Assembly: GCA_020354595.1 (NCBI GenBank)
Contig: CP070650.1
Span: 506,444 to 512,309, forward strand
Direction: 5' to 3'
Source: Myxococcales bacterium
GTDB taxonomy: Bacteria > Myxococcota_A > Polyangia > Polyangiales > Houyiibacteriaceae
Length of the DNA: 5,866 bases
A model generated the notes under the pieces. That model did no database searches. It was given only the letters and a program-made list of their open reading frames with translations, and was not told the DNA's origin. Below are positions 1 to 5,494 of this stretch, piece after piece. The number at the start of each line of letters is the position of its first letter. The stretch's first letter is position 1. The position numbers and the translations under genes are program-made.

Positions 1-191
1 GAGGCTCGCCCCCCCAATGCGCACCCTTGCCGTTCCCGGGAATTTCGGGTCGGCGGGTGAGAGTTGAAATGCCAAATCCTCGAGCGCGGCGGCTTGCAGC
101 CGCAAAGAGGCGGCTAGCTGAAACAGTCGCTGAGGGTCCGGAAAATCCCCTGCAAAACGCAGGGAATCAGCGCCAGACGGCGCGGAGCCAC
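1..191. other. Left-edge flank with no supported gene
   Basis: This stretch lies downstream of holB. It contains the hairpin described at 142-166 and a second short inverted repeat (GCGGCT-TGC-AGCCGC, 89-103) with no T-run on either side. Both strands have stop-free frames: a plus frame with an ATG at 27, and a minus frame open from about 213 to the edge but without an ATG or GTG. Their third-codon-position GC is only about 50-56 percent, well below what the real genes here show, so I do not call either. A gene starting beyond the left edge is possible. Confidence 0.45.
142..166 (-). terminator. Weak intrinsic terminator after tetR-holB
   Basis: Read on the minus strand, an 8-bp stem (TTCCCTGC / GCAGGGGA, one G-U pair) closes a GTTTT loop and is followed directly by TTTT. 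It lies about 25 bases past the holB stop. The pairing is better in the minus orientation than in the plus, where the G-U pair becomes a C-A mismatch. The short T-run makes it a modest candidate. Confidence 0.4.
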
Positions 192-1121
192 CTAGCGGAG
201 GTTTCGGAGGTCAAAGAGGAGCGAGTCGAGCGCGACTTGGCGATTGGCGTTGTGTCGCATCGATTGCACGCACTCGTGAATGAGTGAGACGCGCGCCGCC
301 GCCGCGCTCGCCAAGCCGGCATCGGCGTCGAGGGAGCTCACGGAAAGGTCACGGTAGAAGCTCTGAAGCGTGAGTAGGGCAAGCTCGAGGTCGTCGCGTC
401 GCGCGAGCTGTTCGGCGAGCTCGACCAAGGCTCCGGGGCCGGCGGCACGCACGGCCTCATCCACCGAGCGCGTGAGCTCGGTCAGCTCCTCGACGGCGCC
501 GTCGCTCGCGAGCGCCAGCGCGACGTCTGCGCGGCCGGCGCTCAGCGTGATTGCGGGGCCGATCGCTTCCTCGGGCACGCCTTCGGCCTCGAGTATTTCC
601 CGCAGCACCGCGGTCGGAAGGCGTGCAAAGCGAATACGCTGACAGCGGGAGCGAATCGTGGACAACAGGGAATCGGGCCGCTCCGAAGTCAGGATGAAAT
701 GCACGTTCGGACGCGGCTCCTCCAACGTCTTGAGCAGCGCGTTGGCTGCCTCGGGCTGGAATTCGGGAAAGGAGATGTCTGCCTCCGGAAAGATGAAGAA
801 GGTCGCAGAGGCCTCGAACGGCGCGAACTGGGCAAGGGGAAGGATCTCGCTTCGCAAGACTTCGACCTGGATGTTTCGCTTGCCTTCGTCTCGAGGCCGG
901 AAGACCCGCACGTCTGGGTGCGCGCCTGCTTCGATCCGATCGACGATGTGTGGGTCGTCGCCTGCGACGAGGTCGGTCGCGAACGACACCGCGGCGAGCT
1001 CCTTGCCGACGCCGCTCGGCCCGTCGAACAAATACGCCGATGCGACTCGCCCCTGCTCGCGCGCCCGCAACAGCGCTTGCACCGCAGTCTCCTGCGCGCG
1101 CACGGATTCGAGGAGGCTCAC
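192..1121 (-). CDS. holB: DNA polymerase III subunit delta' (clamp loader)
   Basis: The 309-residue protein is the delta' subunit of the clamp-loader complex, which loads the beta sliding clamp onto primed DNA in the cytoplasm. Seen: an AAA+ N-terminal half with a Walker A-like GPSGVGKE (34-41), the AGAHPDV stretch (65-71), the EAANALLKTLEEP block (124-136) and the SRC clamp-loader signature (158-160, in TIRSRCQ). A less conserved helical collar domain fills 170-309. Two oddities: the four-cysteine zinc module usual between Walker A and HPD is absent, the only cysteines being C160 and C284; and about four residues seem inserted after the degenerate Walker B (FIFPEAD, 109-115). Walker A ends GKE, not GKT/S, consistent with a non-hydrolysing delta' (inference). 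The GTG start lies inside the tetR stop (GTGA), which suggests translational coupling. The usual neighbour tmk is not present. Confidence 0.93.
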   Translation of the reverse strand: MSLLESVRAQETAVQALLRAREQGRVASAYLFDGPSGVGKELAAVSFATDLVAGDDPHIVDRIEAGAHPDVRVFRPRDEGKRNIQVEVLRSEILPLAQFAPFEASATFFIFPEADISFPEFQPEAANALLKTLEEPRPNVHFILTSERPDSLLSTIRSRCQRIRFARLPTAVLREILEAEGVPEEAIGPAITLSAGRADVALALASDGAVEELTELTRSVDEAVRAAGPGALVELAEQLARRDDLELALLTLQSFYRDLSVSSLDADAGLASAAAARVSLIHECVQSMRHNANRQVALDSLLFDLRNLR

Positions 1122-1723
1122 TTGCCCGAGCCCCCGGCGAAGATCGAAACGGCGAGCGTTTGTACGGCGTCGACGACGTCGTCCGGAGAGAACGCATCGG
1201 GGTCGACGAAGGCTTGCATTACGAGCCCGTCGAGCAGTCCCATGACGATGCGAGGCAGCATGTCGCGGGAGATGCGCGACTCGAGCCCGAGCGACATCAG
1301 ATTGCGTTCGAGGTACTCGCGAATCTGCGCGGCTCCGAGCTCGTAGAACTCGGCAAGCTTGGGCCGGAGCGATTCGTCGTAGAGGCTGAGCGCGAGGAGG
1401 TCGGCGACGACGAGGGCCTCATCCGTTCGTTCGGCGCGGGCCGCCCAGAGCTCTTCGAGTGATTTGCGCAACGCCTCGAAGGGATTGTCCGAGGGAGACC
1501 AGGCTTGCATGGTGCGCGCCTGAACCACGTTGCACGCGCTCTCGAGGACGGTGTGAATCAGAGCCTCTTTGGTCGGGTAATGGTAGTGCAGGGCCCCCTT
1601 ACTCATCCCGGCCTCTTTGGCGATGTCGAGGAGGCTCGTGCGCGCATACCCCTGACGCGCCAAGACGCGGATTGCAGCGTCGATGATCTGCTGGGAGCTG
1701 ACCGCGCTCTTTGCGTACGCCAT
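1118..1723 (-). CDS. TetR-family transcriptional regulator
   Basis: A 201-residue DNA-binding regulator of TetR type. The N-terminal helix-turn-helix domain is clear: IIDAAIRVLARQGYARTS (13-30), then DIAKEAGMSKGALHYHYPTK (33-52) with the recognition helix around 41-49. The C-terminal region (about 60-195) is all helical and variable, as expected of the ligand-binding and dimer domain; the ligand cannot be read from sequence. Two ATGs are possible. The upstream one at 1738 adds only MVVVA. I prefer 1723 because the HTH then begins at the usual distance from the N-terminus and a candidate promoter places transcription onset between the two. Neither has a good ribosome binding site. The gene is divergent from mazG across a short gap and overlaps holB by 4 bp. 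It may repress itself, mazG or both through the palindrome at 1765-1781 (inference). Confidence 0.9.
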   Translation of the reverse strand: MAYAKSAVSSQQIIDAAIRVLARQGYARTSLLDIAKEAGMSKGALHYHYPTKEALIHTVLESACNVVQARTMQAWSPSDNPFEALRKSLEELWAARAERTDEALVVADLLALSLYDESLRPKLAEFYELGAAQIREYLERNLMSLGLESRISRDMLPRIVMGLLDGLVMQAFVDPDAFSPDDVVDAVQTLAVSIFAGGSGK

Positions 1724-1733
1724 GGCGACAACG

Positions 1734-1763
1734 ACCATGACGCCTGGCCCTGGGGCTCGTCAA
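1734..1763 (-). promoter_or_regulatory. Candidate tetR promoter
   Basis: On the minus strand, TTGACG (1758-1763) resembles a sigma70 -35 box. With an 18-bp spacer, CATGGT (1734-1739) is a poor -10 match at 3 of 6 positions. Transcription would start close upstream of the ATG at 1723 and downstream of the ATG at 1738, favouring the shorter protein. Only the -35 half is convincing. Confidence 0.25.
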
Positions 1764-1764
1764 C

Positions 1765-1781
1765 CGCTTGTGCTACAGGCG
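1765..1781. promoter_or_regulatory. Imperfect palindrome, possible TetR operator
   Basis: The sequence CGCTTGT-GCT-ACAGGCG has 7-bp arms matching at 6 of 7 positions around a 3-bp centre. It sits in the short tetR-mazG divergent gap and covers the mazG -10-like element, where a bound dimer would block mazG transcription. TetR regulators commonly bind such sites next to their own genes. The link to this TetR is inference. Confidence 0.35.
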
Positions 1782-1786
1782 CTCGA
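1771..1786 (+). promoter_or_regulatory. Extended -10 promoter of mazG, probably leaderless
   Basis: TG-C-TACAGG (1771-1779) fits an extended -10 element, and the hexamer ends 6 nt before the ATG at 1786. The expected transcription start falls on or next to the A of the ATG. No convincing -35 box is seen at 1750-1757 and no Shine-Dalgarno sequence is possible in such a short leader. Confidence 0.4.
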
Positions 1787-2565
1787 TGAGCAAACGAGGT
1801 GAGTCACTCGCCGGGCTCGTGGAGCTGATGCAAACACTGCTCGGCCCAAACGGTTGTCCGTGGGATCGCGAGCAGACGCTGGAATCGCTTAGACAGTACG
1901 TCATCGAAGAAGCGCACGAAGTCGCCGATGCGATCGACCAGGGGAAGCCCGAAATGCTGCGCGAAGAGCTGGGCGACCTGTTGCTACAGGTCGTATTTCA
2001 GGCCGCGCTGGCCGAACAGCAGGGCTGGTTCGACATCGACGGCGTGGTCGAGGCGATCTCGGACAAGCTGGTTCGCCGTCACCCGTGGGTTTTTGGCGAT
2101 GAAGACGTCGACGACGCGAGCGGCGCCATCAATAGCTGGGAAGCGATCAAGGCCAAAGAGAAAAAAGAGAGAGGCGCGCTGAGCGGGGTTCCGACTGCGC
2201 TCCCAGCCCTTCTCCGCGCTGTACGGATCGGCGAGAAGGCCAGCGCGGTCGGCTACGATTGGCCGGACGCGGGCGGCCCGCGCGCCAAGATCGACGAAGA
2301 GCTTCAGGAGCTCGACGAAGCCGCTGAAAAAGGCGACAGGGCTGCGCTCGAGCACGAGCTCGGTGACCTGCTGTTCGCGCTGGCGACCTACGGACGCAAA
2401 CAGGGCATCGACCCGGAGGCGGTCCTTCGCGCGTCACTCAATCGGTTTTCATCGCGCTTCCGCCACTGCGAGCTCGCCGCCAAAGCCGAGGGCAAGGACC
2501 TTCGTGACTACGACGAAGCCGACCTAGACGAGATGTGGGAGCGCGCCAAGGCGGCCGAACGCTAG
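1786..2565 (+). CDS. mazG: Nucleoside triphosphate pyrophosphohydrolase MazG
   Basis: A 259-residue, full-length two-domain MazG (the E. coli protein is about 263), a cytoplasmic enzyme that hydrolyses (d)NTPs to NMP and pyrophosphate, clearing aberrant nucleotides. In E. coli it also affects ppGpp level under stress. Seen: the family opening PNGCPWDREQTLESL (21-35); the first metal-binding EExxE set in EEAHEV (41-46) with EELGDLLLQVVF (60-71, E61 and D64); the linker RRHPWVFGD (97-105); and a second set in EELQEL (171-176) with HELGDLLFAL (190-199, E191 and D194). Both domains keep their acidic residues. The frame stays open back to a TTG at 1768, but the ATG at 1786 fits the family N-terminus and the promoter. 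The gene converges on epmA, sharing CTAG at 2562-2565. No downstream mazEF-type toxin pair is present, so this is the housekeeping MazG. Confidence 0.95.
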   Translation: MSKRGESLAGLVELMQTLLGPNGCPWDREQTLESLRQYVIEEAHEVADAIDQGKPEMLREELGDLLLQVVFQAALAEQQGWFDIDGVVEAISDKLVRRHPWVFGDEDVDDASGAINSWEAIKAKEKKERGALSGVPTALPALLRAVRIGEKASAVGYDWPDAGGPRAKIDEELQELDEAAEKGDRAALEHELGDLLFALATYGRKQGIDPEAVLRASLNRFSSRFRHCELAAKAEGKDLRDYDEADLDEMWERAKAAER

Positions 2566-3449
2566 AGCTCCTCCTCGGGGAACGGCATGACGGCCTGGAT
2601 CGACTCCGCGCCGGACAACAACATCAGCAAGCGATCGACTCCGAGCGCGTTGCCGCCGCTCGGCGGCATTCCTTGCTCGAGCGCTTCGAGGAACCTCTCG
2701 TCGATCGGATACACCGGTCGCCCGGCGGCGCGCCGGTTCGCCTGGTCTCTCTCGAACCTTCGTCGTTGCTCCTTCGCGTCGGTCAGCTCACCGAAGCCAT
2801 TACAGAGCTCGATGCCTCGATGGAACGCTTCGAATCGATCGGCCGTTCCGTTCTCGTTCAGCTTCGCGAGCGAGGCCATCGAAGGGGGCCAGTCCGTCAC
2901 GACGACAGGTCGCTCCTTACCGAGCTCGGGCTGCACACGCTCCACCCATACCCGAAAAAAGCGCTCCTCGTCCGAGGCGTCGACCGTTGCGCCGGCGTGG
3001 CGCACGAATGCCTCGTCGACGGTGATGCGCTCCCACGGGGAGCCGAGGACGCCCGCATCGGGAGCGCCGAGCGCACGCGCCACGTAGGCGACTAGCTCTT
3101 CGGTATCGACGATGACGTCCTCCGAGGAGGCGTTCGCCCGGTACCATTCCAGCATCGTGAACTCGCGCTCGTGATGGCGGCCGTGCTCGCCTGATCGGTA
3201 GCTCCGACACAGCTGAAAGATCCGCTCCGCTCCCGCGCTCAGCAGGCGTTTCATCTGGTATTCGGGGCTCGTCCCGAGCCAACCCACTGCGCGGCCCCGG
3301 TCGTCGCGCACTTCGAATGCGCAAAGGTGCACGTCGAGGCCGGGTGAAGGCACGATGGTAGGTGTCTCGACCTCGACGAAGTCGCGCTCCGCGAAAAAGC
3401 GGCGAATCGCATCCATGGCCGTGGCGCGGAGCCGCAAGACCTGGAGCAT
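2562..3449 (-). CDS. epmA: Elongation factor P--(R)-beta-lysine ligase EpmA
   Basis: A 295-residue class II aminoacyl-tRNA-synthetase-like enzyme (PoxA/GenX/YjeA family; E. coli about 325 residues) that activates (R)-beta-lysine with ATP and attaches it to a lysine of EF-P instead of to tRNA. It lacks the anticodon-binding domain of LysRS, starting directly with IRRFFAERDFVEVETP (15-30). Seen: TSPEYQMKRLL (60-70); motif 2 from FQLCRSYR (78-85) to EFTMLEWYR (96-104); GIELCNGFGELTD (212-224); and motif 3 in GGNALGVDRLLML (265-277). A268 stands where LysRS has glycine, the known EpmA discriminator for the larger beta-lysine. It follows efp after 9 bp in the same operon, so modifier and target are co-expressed. 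Translation start ATG at 3449 has no clear Shine-Dalgarno. EpmB, which makes beta-lysine, is not in the window, so the true substrate cannot be fixed. Confidence 0.93.
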   Translation of the reverse strand: MLQVLRLRATAMDAIRRFFAERDFVEVETPTIVPSPGLDVHLCAFEVRDDRGRAVGWLGTSPEYQMKRLLSAGAERIFQLCRSYRSGEHGRHHEREFTMLEWYRANASSEDVIVDTEELVAYVARALGAPDAGVLGSPWERITVDEAFVRHAGATVDASDEERFFRVWVERVQPELGKERPVVVTDWPPSMASLAKLNENGTADRFEAFHRGIELCNGFGELTDAKEQRRRFERDQANRRAAGRPVYPIDERFLEALEQGMPPSGGNALGVDRLLMLLSGAESIQAVMPFPEEEL

Positions 3450-3458
3450 GACCCGCGC

Positions 3459-4022
3459 TCAGCCCTTGACGCGTTCCACGTAGGAGCCGGTTCGCGTGTC
3501 GATCTTGAGCTTGTCGCCGGTATTGACGAAGAGCGGAACGTTGACCTGCAAGCCCGTCTCGAGCATTGCCGGCTTGGTGGTGTTGCTGCTGGTGTCGCCC
3601 TTGAAGCCGGGCTCGGTCTCGGTGACGACGAGCTCGACGAATGTCGGAGGCGTCACACCGATGGGCCGCCCCTCGAAGAGCATGATGTCGACCTCGGTTC
3701 CATCGAGCAGGTAGTAGACGTTGTCGCCAAGCTGGTCGTTGCTCAGCGAGAGCTGTTCATAGCTCCGGGTGTCCATGAAGACTCGCGTGTCTCCCTCCGG
3801 GTAGAGGTACTGCATCGTGCGCTCTTCGGTATCTGCCTTCTCGAGCTTCTCGCCGCTTTTGAACGTTCGGTCGATGACCGCGCCCGTCATCATGTTCTTG
3901 ATTCGCGTGCGGATGAAAGCTTGGCCCTTGCCCGGCTTCACGAACTGGTGGTCGACCACGGCGTAAGGCACGCCGTCGAGGAGCATCTTGAAGCCCTTTT
4001 TGATGTCTGTGGTGTCTGCCAT
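3459..4022 (-). CDS. efp: Translation elongation factor P
   Basis: A 187-residue EF-P, the usual length, which binds between the P and E sites of the ribosome and rescues stalling at polyproline stretches. Three beta-barrel domains are recognisable: KOW-like domain I (about 1-63), OB domain II (about 65-127) and OB domain III (about 130-187). The domain I loop FVKPGKGQAF (27-36) carries K32, the counterpart of the beta-lysylated K34 of E. coli. The signature region TPPTFVELVVTETEPGFKGD (124-143) and the ending VDTRTG-like IDTRTGSYVERVK (174-186) are typical. The frame is open to 4202, but those extra residues lie inside the upstream lipoprotein gene; MADTTDIKKG at 4022 matches the family start. 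It lies 4 bp after the lipoprotein stop and 9 bp before epmA. No obvious Shine-Dalgarno is present, so coupling with the upstream gene is plausible. Confidence 0.97.
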   Translation of the reverse strand: MADTTDIKKGFKMLLDGVPYAVVDHQFVKPGKGQAFIRTRIKNMMTGAVIDRTFKSGEKLEKADTEERTMQYLYPEGDTRVFMDTRSYEQLSLSNDQLGDNVYYLLDGTEVDIMLFEGRPIGVTPPTFVELVVTETEPGFKGDTSSNTTKPAMLETGLQVNVPLFVNTGDKLKIDTRTGSYVERVKG

Positions 4023-4026
4023 GGGG

Positions 4027-4446
4027 TTATTTCTCGCGGATCTTCTGTGAGGCGACGATGAGGTCGCTCGGTTGAATGGGGCTGTCGCTCTGCTCGGCAG
4101 TGATCTGCACGTCGAACTCGAGCATCGAGGTGGGAATGGAAGCCCTGCCGACCCGCGTCTCGGGGTCGTAGTCCAGCGCTTGCTGGCGAACCGGATGCTC
4201 ACCGACAGCCGTGAACCAAACGACGTAGTGGGTCATTCCAGGTTCGATGTCTGCCGGGGGCGCCAGGTGGTCCATCGTCACGTTAATCAGGATCTGTTCC
4301 TTGTCGATCGATTCGACGTCGATGTCACCGTGTGCGGCAGGCACGTAGGCGCTACCGACCAGCGCGTAATCCGCCGGCGGATTGCAGCCCGCGCACGCCA
4401 CGAGCGCCGCCCACCCGACAAACCAAAGCCCCACGAATTTCTTCAC
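4027..4446 (-). CDS. Small exported lipoprotein of unknown function
   Basis: 139 residues from a GTG start. The N-terminus KKFVGLWFVGWAALVAC is a short lipoprotein signal: two lysines, a hydrophobic stretch and lipobox LVAC with C18 as the lipidated residue. The next residue is alanine, not aspartate, which favours outer-membrane sorting by the enteric rule. The mature part has a beta-rich pattern with HLAPP (60-64), YVVWF (74-78) and FDVQITAE (111-118). From memory this matches an unnamed family of small secreted proteins common in Myxococcota, with a faint resemblance to the C-terminal domain of RskA-type anti-sigma factors; I assign no function. The open frame extends to 4650, but the extra codons lack a signal peptide and run through the promoter and into the divergent gene. 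It is first in the unit with efp (4 bp downstream) and epmA; no functional tie to EF-P is evident. Confidence 0.8.
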   Translation of the reverse strand: MKKFVGLWFVGWAALVACAGCNPPADYALVGSAYVPAAHGDIDVESIDKEQILINVTMDHLAPPADIEPGMTHYVVWFTAVGEHPVRQQALDYDPETRVGRASIPTSMLEFDVQITAEQSDSPIQPSDLIVASQKIREK

Positions 4447-4453
4447 GGCACGG

Positions 4454-4482
4454 CTTGTAGGCGGCCGATCCGGCCCCGTCAA
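4454..4482 (-). promoter_or_regulatory. Sigma70-type promoter of lipoprotein-efp-epmA
   Basis: On the minus strand TTGACG (4477-4482), an exact 17-bp spacer, then TACAAG (4454-4459) make the best promoter in the window. The -10 box ends 7 nt before the GTG at 4446, so the message probably starts at or within a few bases of the start codon. A short inverted repeat GGCCG-ATC-CGGCC (4463-4475) fills the spacer; in GC-rich DNA it may be chance. Confidence 0.5.
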
Positions 4483-4492
4483 GCGGCAGGCC

Positions 4493-4521
4493 TTGCCTCG
4501 CGTCCGGGTCGGTTGTACCCC
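4493..4521 (+). promoter_or_regulatory. Candidate promoter of the TPR gene, probably leaderless
   Basis: TTGCCT (4493-4498) lies 17 bp ahead of TACCCC (4516-4521), which ends 7 nt before the ATG at 4529. The -10 match is weak on its own (TA only), but TTG precedes it and the geometry equals that of the opposite promoter at 4454-4482. The two -35 boxes are 10 bp apart, back to back. Confidence 0.3.
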
Positions 4522-4528
4522 GGGTTTC

Positions 4529-5437
4529 ATGCGAGACGTCGACGACGAAGTACGGCAGATCAAGAAGGAGATCGTCGAGAGCCGCGGCCTGATCATCAAG
4601 ACCAACAACCTGGTCAACGCCCTCGGAGCCGACATCAAATCCATCGCCAAGCGCCAGGCGGGTTACGAGCGGCGCCTGAACTGGAATAGCGGCGTCGCGA
4701 TCGCGGTCATCGGGGTTCTGTCCTTCGTGGGCCTGAAGCTCTACTTCGACGCGCAGACGGGAGGGTTGCGCTCGGAAAAGGCGGAGGCAGAGGCGGCCGC
4801 CGAAGAGCTCCGTCGCGATCTCGGAGACGAGGTGCGAAGGTCGTCGGACCGCGGCGTCGCCGCTACCAAGGCCGCGGAGTACTACGAGCTGATCCGGGAG
4901 CGGAGGCGCGCGGAGGTCGTGCGCCAGTACCCGGAGATGGCCAAGGACGCGCTCTCACCCGCCGAAGCCGCGATGTTTCGCGACTACGAGCAGCAGTTCC
5001 GTCAGGACCTCTCGCTCGAGGCCTACCAGAAGGGGTTGGCCCTCGCCGCCGCCAAAAAGCATGAGGAGGCGATCGCGCGATTCCAAAAATCAATCGAGCT
5101 TCATCCGGACGGCACCCATATCCCCGCGGTGAAGCACGCCCTCGCGTTGTCGTTGCGCAAGGAGAAGCGCTCCGCGGAGGCGTTGGTCTATGCTCAGCAG
5201 GTGGCGGACCAAACCACCGATGGCGCCCTTCAGCCGGACGGCTGGTGGCTGGTCGCGCTCTGCGCGCGCGATCTCGACGATCTCGACACTGCGCGTGACG
5301 CATTGAAAACCCTAATCAACAAGTGGCCGAGGTCTGCGCTCTCGGTGGACGCGCGACCGATGCTTCGCGCAGTGACCCGCGAGATATGGTTAGGGAAGCA
5401 AGCGACGACCGCGGAGCCCCCCGCTCCCTCCCAGTAG
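4529..5437 (+). CDS. Membrane-anchored coiled-coil and TPR protein
   Basis: 302 residues from the ATG at 4529; the frame is open from 4382, but the extra 49 codons are proline/arginine-rich and overlap the divergent lipoprotein gene. Order of parts: a charged helical N-terminus (1-50); one transmembrane helix (about 54-72, SGVAIAVIGVLSFVGLKLYF); a likely coiled coil (about 80-108, rich in E, A, R); a helical linker; then TPR-like repeats at about 163-194 (AYQKGLALAAAKKHEEAIAR), 199-229 and 236-272 (ending INKWPRSALS). K41, R42, R48 and R49 before the membrane helix suggest N-terminus in the cytoplasm and TPR domain in the periplasm. Coiled coil followed by TPR recalls CpoB/YbgF of the Tol-Pal system, but the membrane anchor and absence of tol genes argue against naming it. 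A proline-rich tail (AEPPAPSQ) ends it. It is probably a scaffold for envelope protein contacts (inference). Confidence 0.85.
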   Translation: MRDVDDEVRQIKKEIVESRGLIIKTNNLVNALGADIKSIAKRQAGYERRLNWNSGVAIAVIGVLSFVGLKLYFDAQTGGLRSEKAEAEAAAEELRRDLGDEVRRSSDRGVAATKAAEYYELIRERRRAEVVRQYPEMAKDALSPAEAAMFRDYEQQFRQDLSLEAYQKGLALAAAKKHEEAIARFQKSIELHPDGTHIPAVKHALALSLRKEKRSAEALVYAQQVADQTTDGALQPDGWWLVALCARDLDDLDTARDALKTLINKWPRSALSVDARPMLRAVTREIWLGKQATTAEPPAPSQ

Positions 5438-5472
5438 CGGCAACGCACGAATTGCCTGTCGACTCCACGGTC

Positions 5473-5487
5473 AACGTGTGACACGTT
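5473..5487. promoter_or_regulatory. 15-bp perfect palindrome, candidate operator
   Basis: AACGTGT-G-ACACGTT is an exact inverted repeat with 7-bp arms and a 1-bp centre, ending 7 nt before the patatin start. The 1-nt centre rules out a normal RNA hairpin and there is no T-run, so a dimeric repressor site is more likely than a terminator. Its right half coincides with a weak extended -10 (TG-A-CACGTT, 5479-5487), and TCGACT at 5459-5464 is a poor -35 at 17-bp spacing. Confidence 0.5.
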
Positions 5488-5494
5488 CCACCCG

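Noticed and set aside
27..287. Plus-strand frame of 86 codons at the left edge
   Set aside because: It overlaps the 3' end of holB by about 95 bases, has weak GC bias at third codon positions and an arginine/alanine-rich composition with no recognisable motif.
699..1346. Long plus-strand frame antisense to holB and tetR
   Set aside because: It lies across two well-supported genes and is the kind of open antisense frame that GC-rich codon use creates; the translation has no family features.
1786..2565. mazG as part of a mazEF toxin-antitoxin or phage-type MazG system
   Set aside because: No toxin or antitoxin gene is adjacent, and the protein is the full two-domain housekeeping form, not the short phage type.
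2535..3095. Plus-strand frames antisense to epmA
   Set aside because: They mirror the epmA coding sequence; epmA has full family motifs, and the antisense products look random and arginine-rich.
4023..4202. 60-residue N-terminal extension of EF-P
   Set aside because: EF-P is about 187 residues in nearly all bacteria and starts like MADTTDIKKG; the extension is the lipoprotein gene read in another frame.
4447..4650. N-terminal extension of the lipoprotein frame
   Set aside because: It would bury the signal peptide inside the protein, cover the promoter and overlap the first 122 bases of the divergent TPR gene; GTG at 4446 gives a proper lipoprotein signal.
5473..5487. Palindrome as a terminator for the TPR gene
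   Set aside because: A 1-nt centre cannot form a normal hairpin loop and no T-run follows on either strand.
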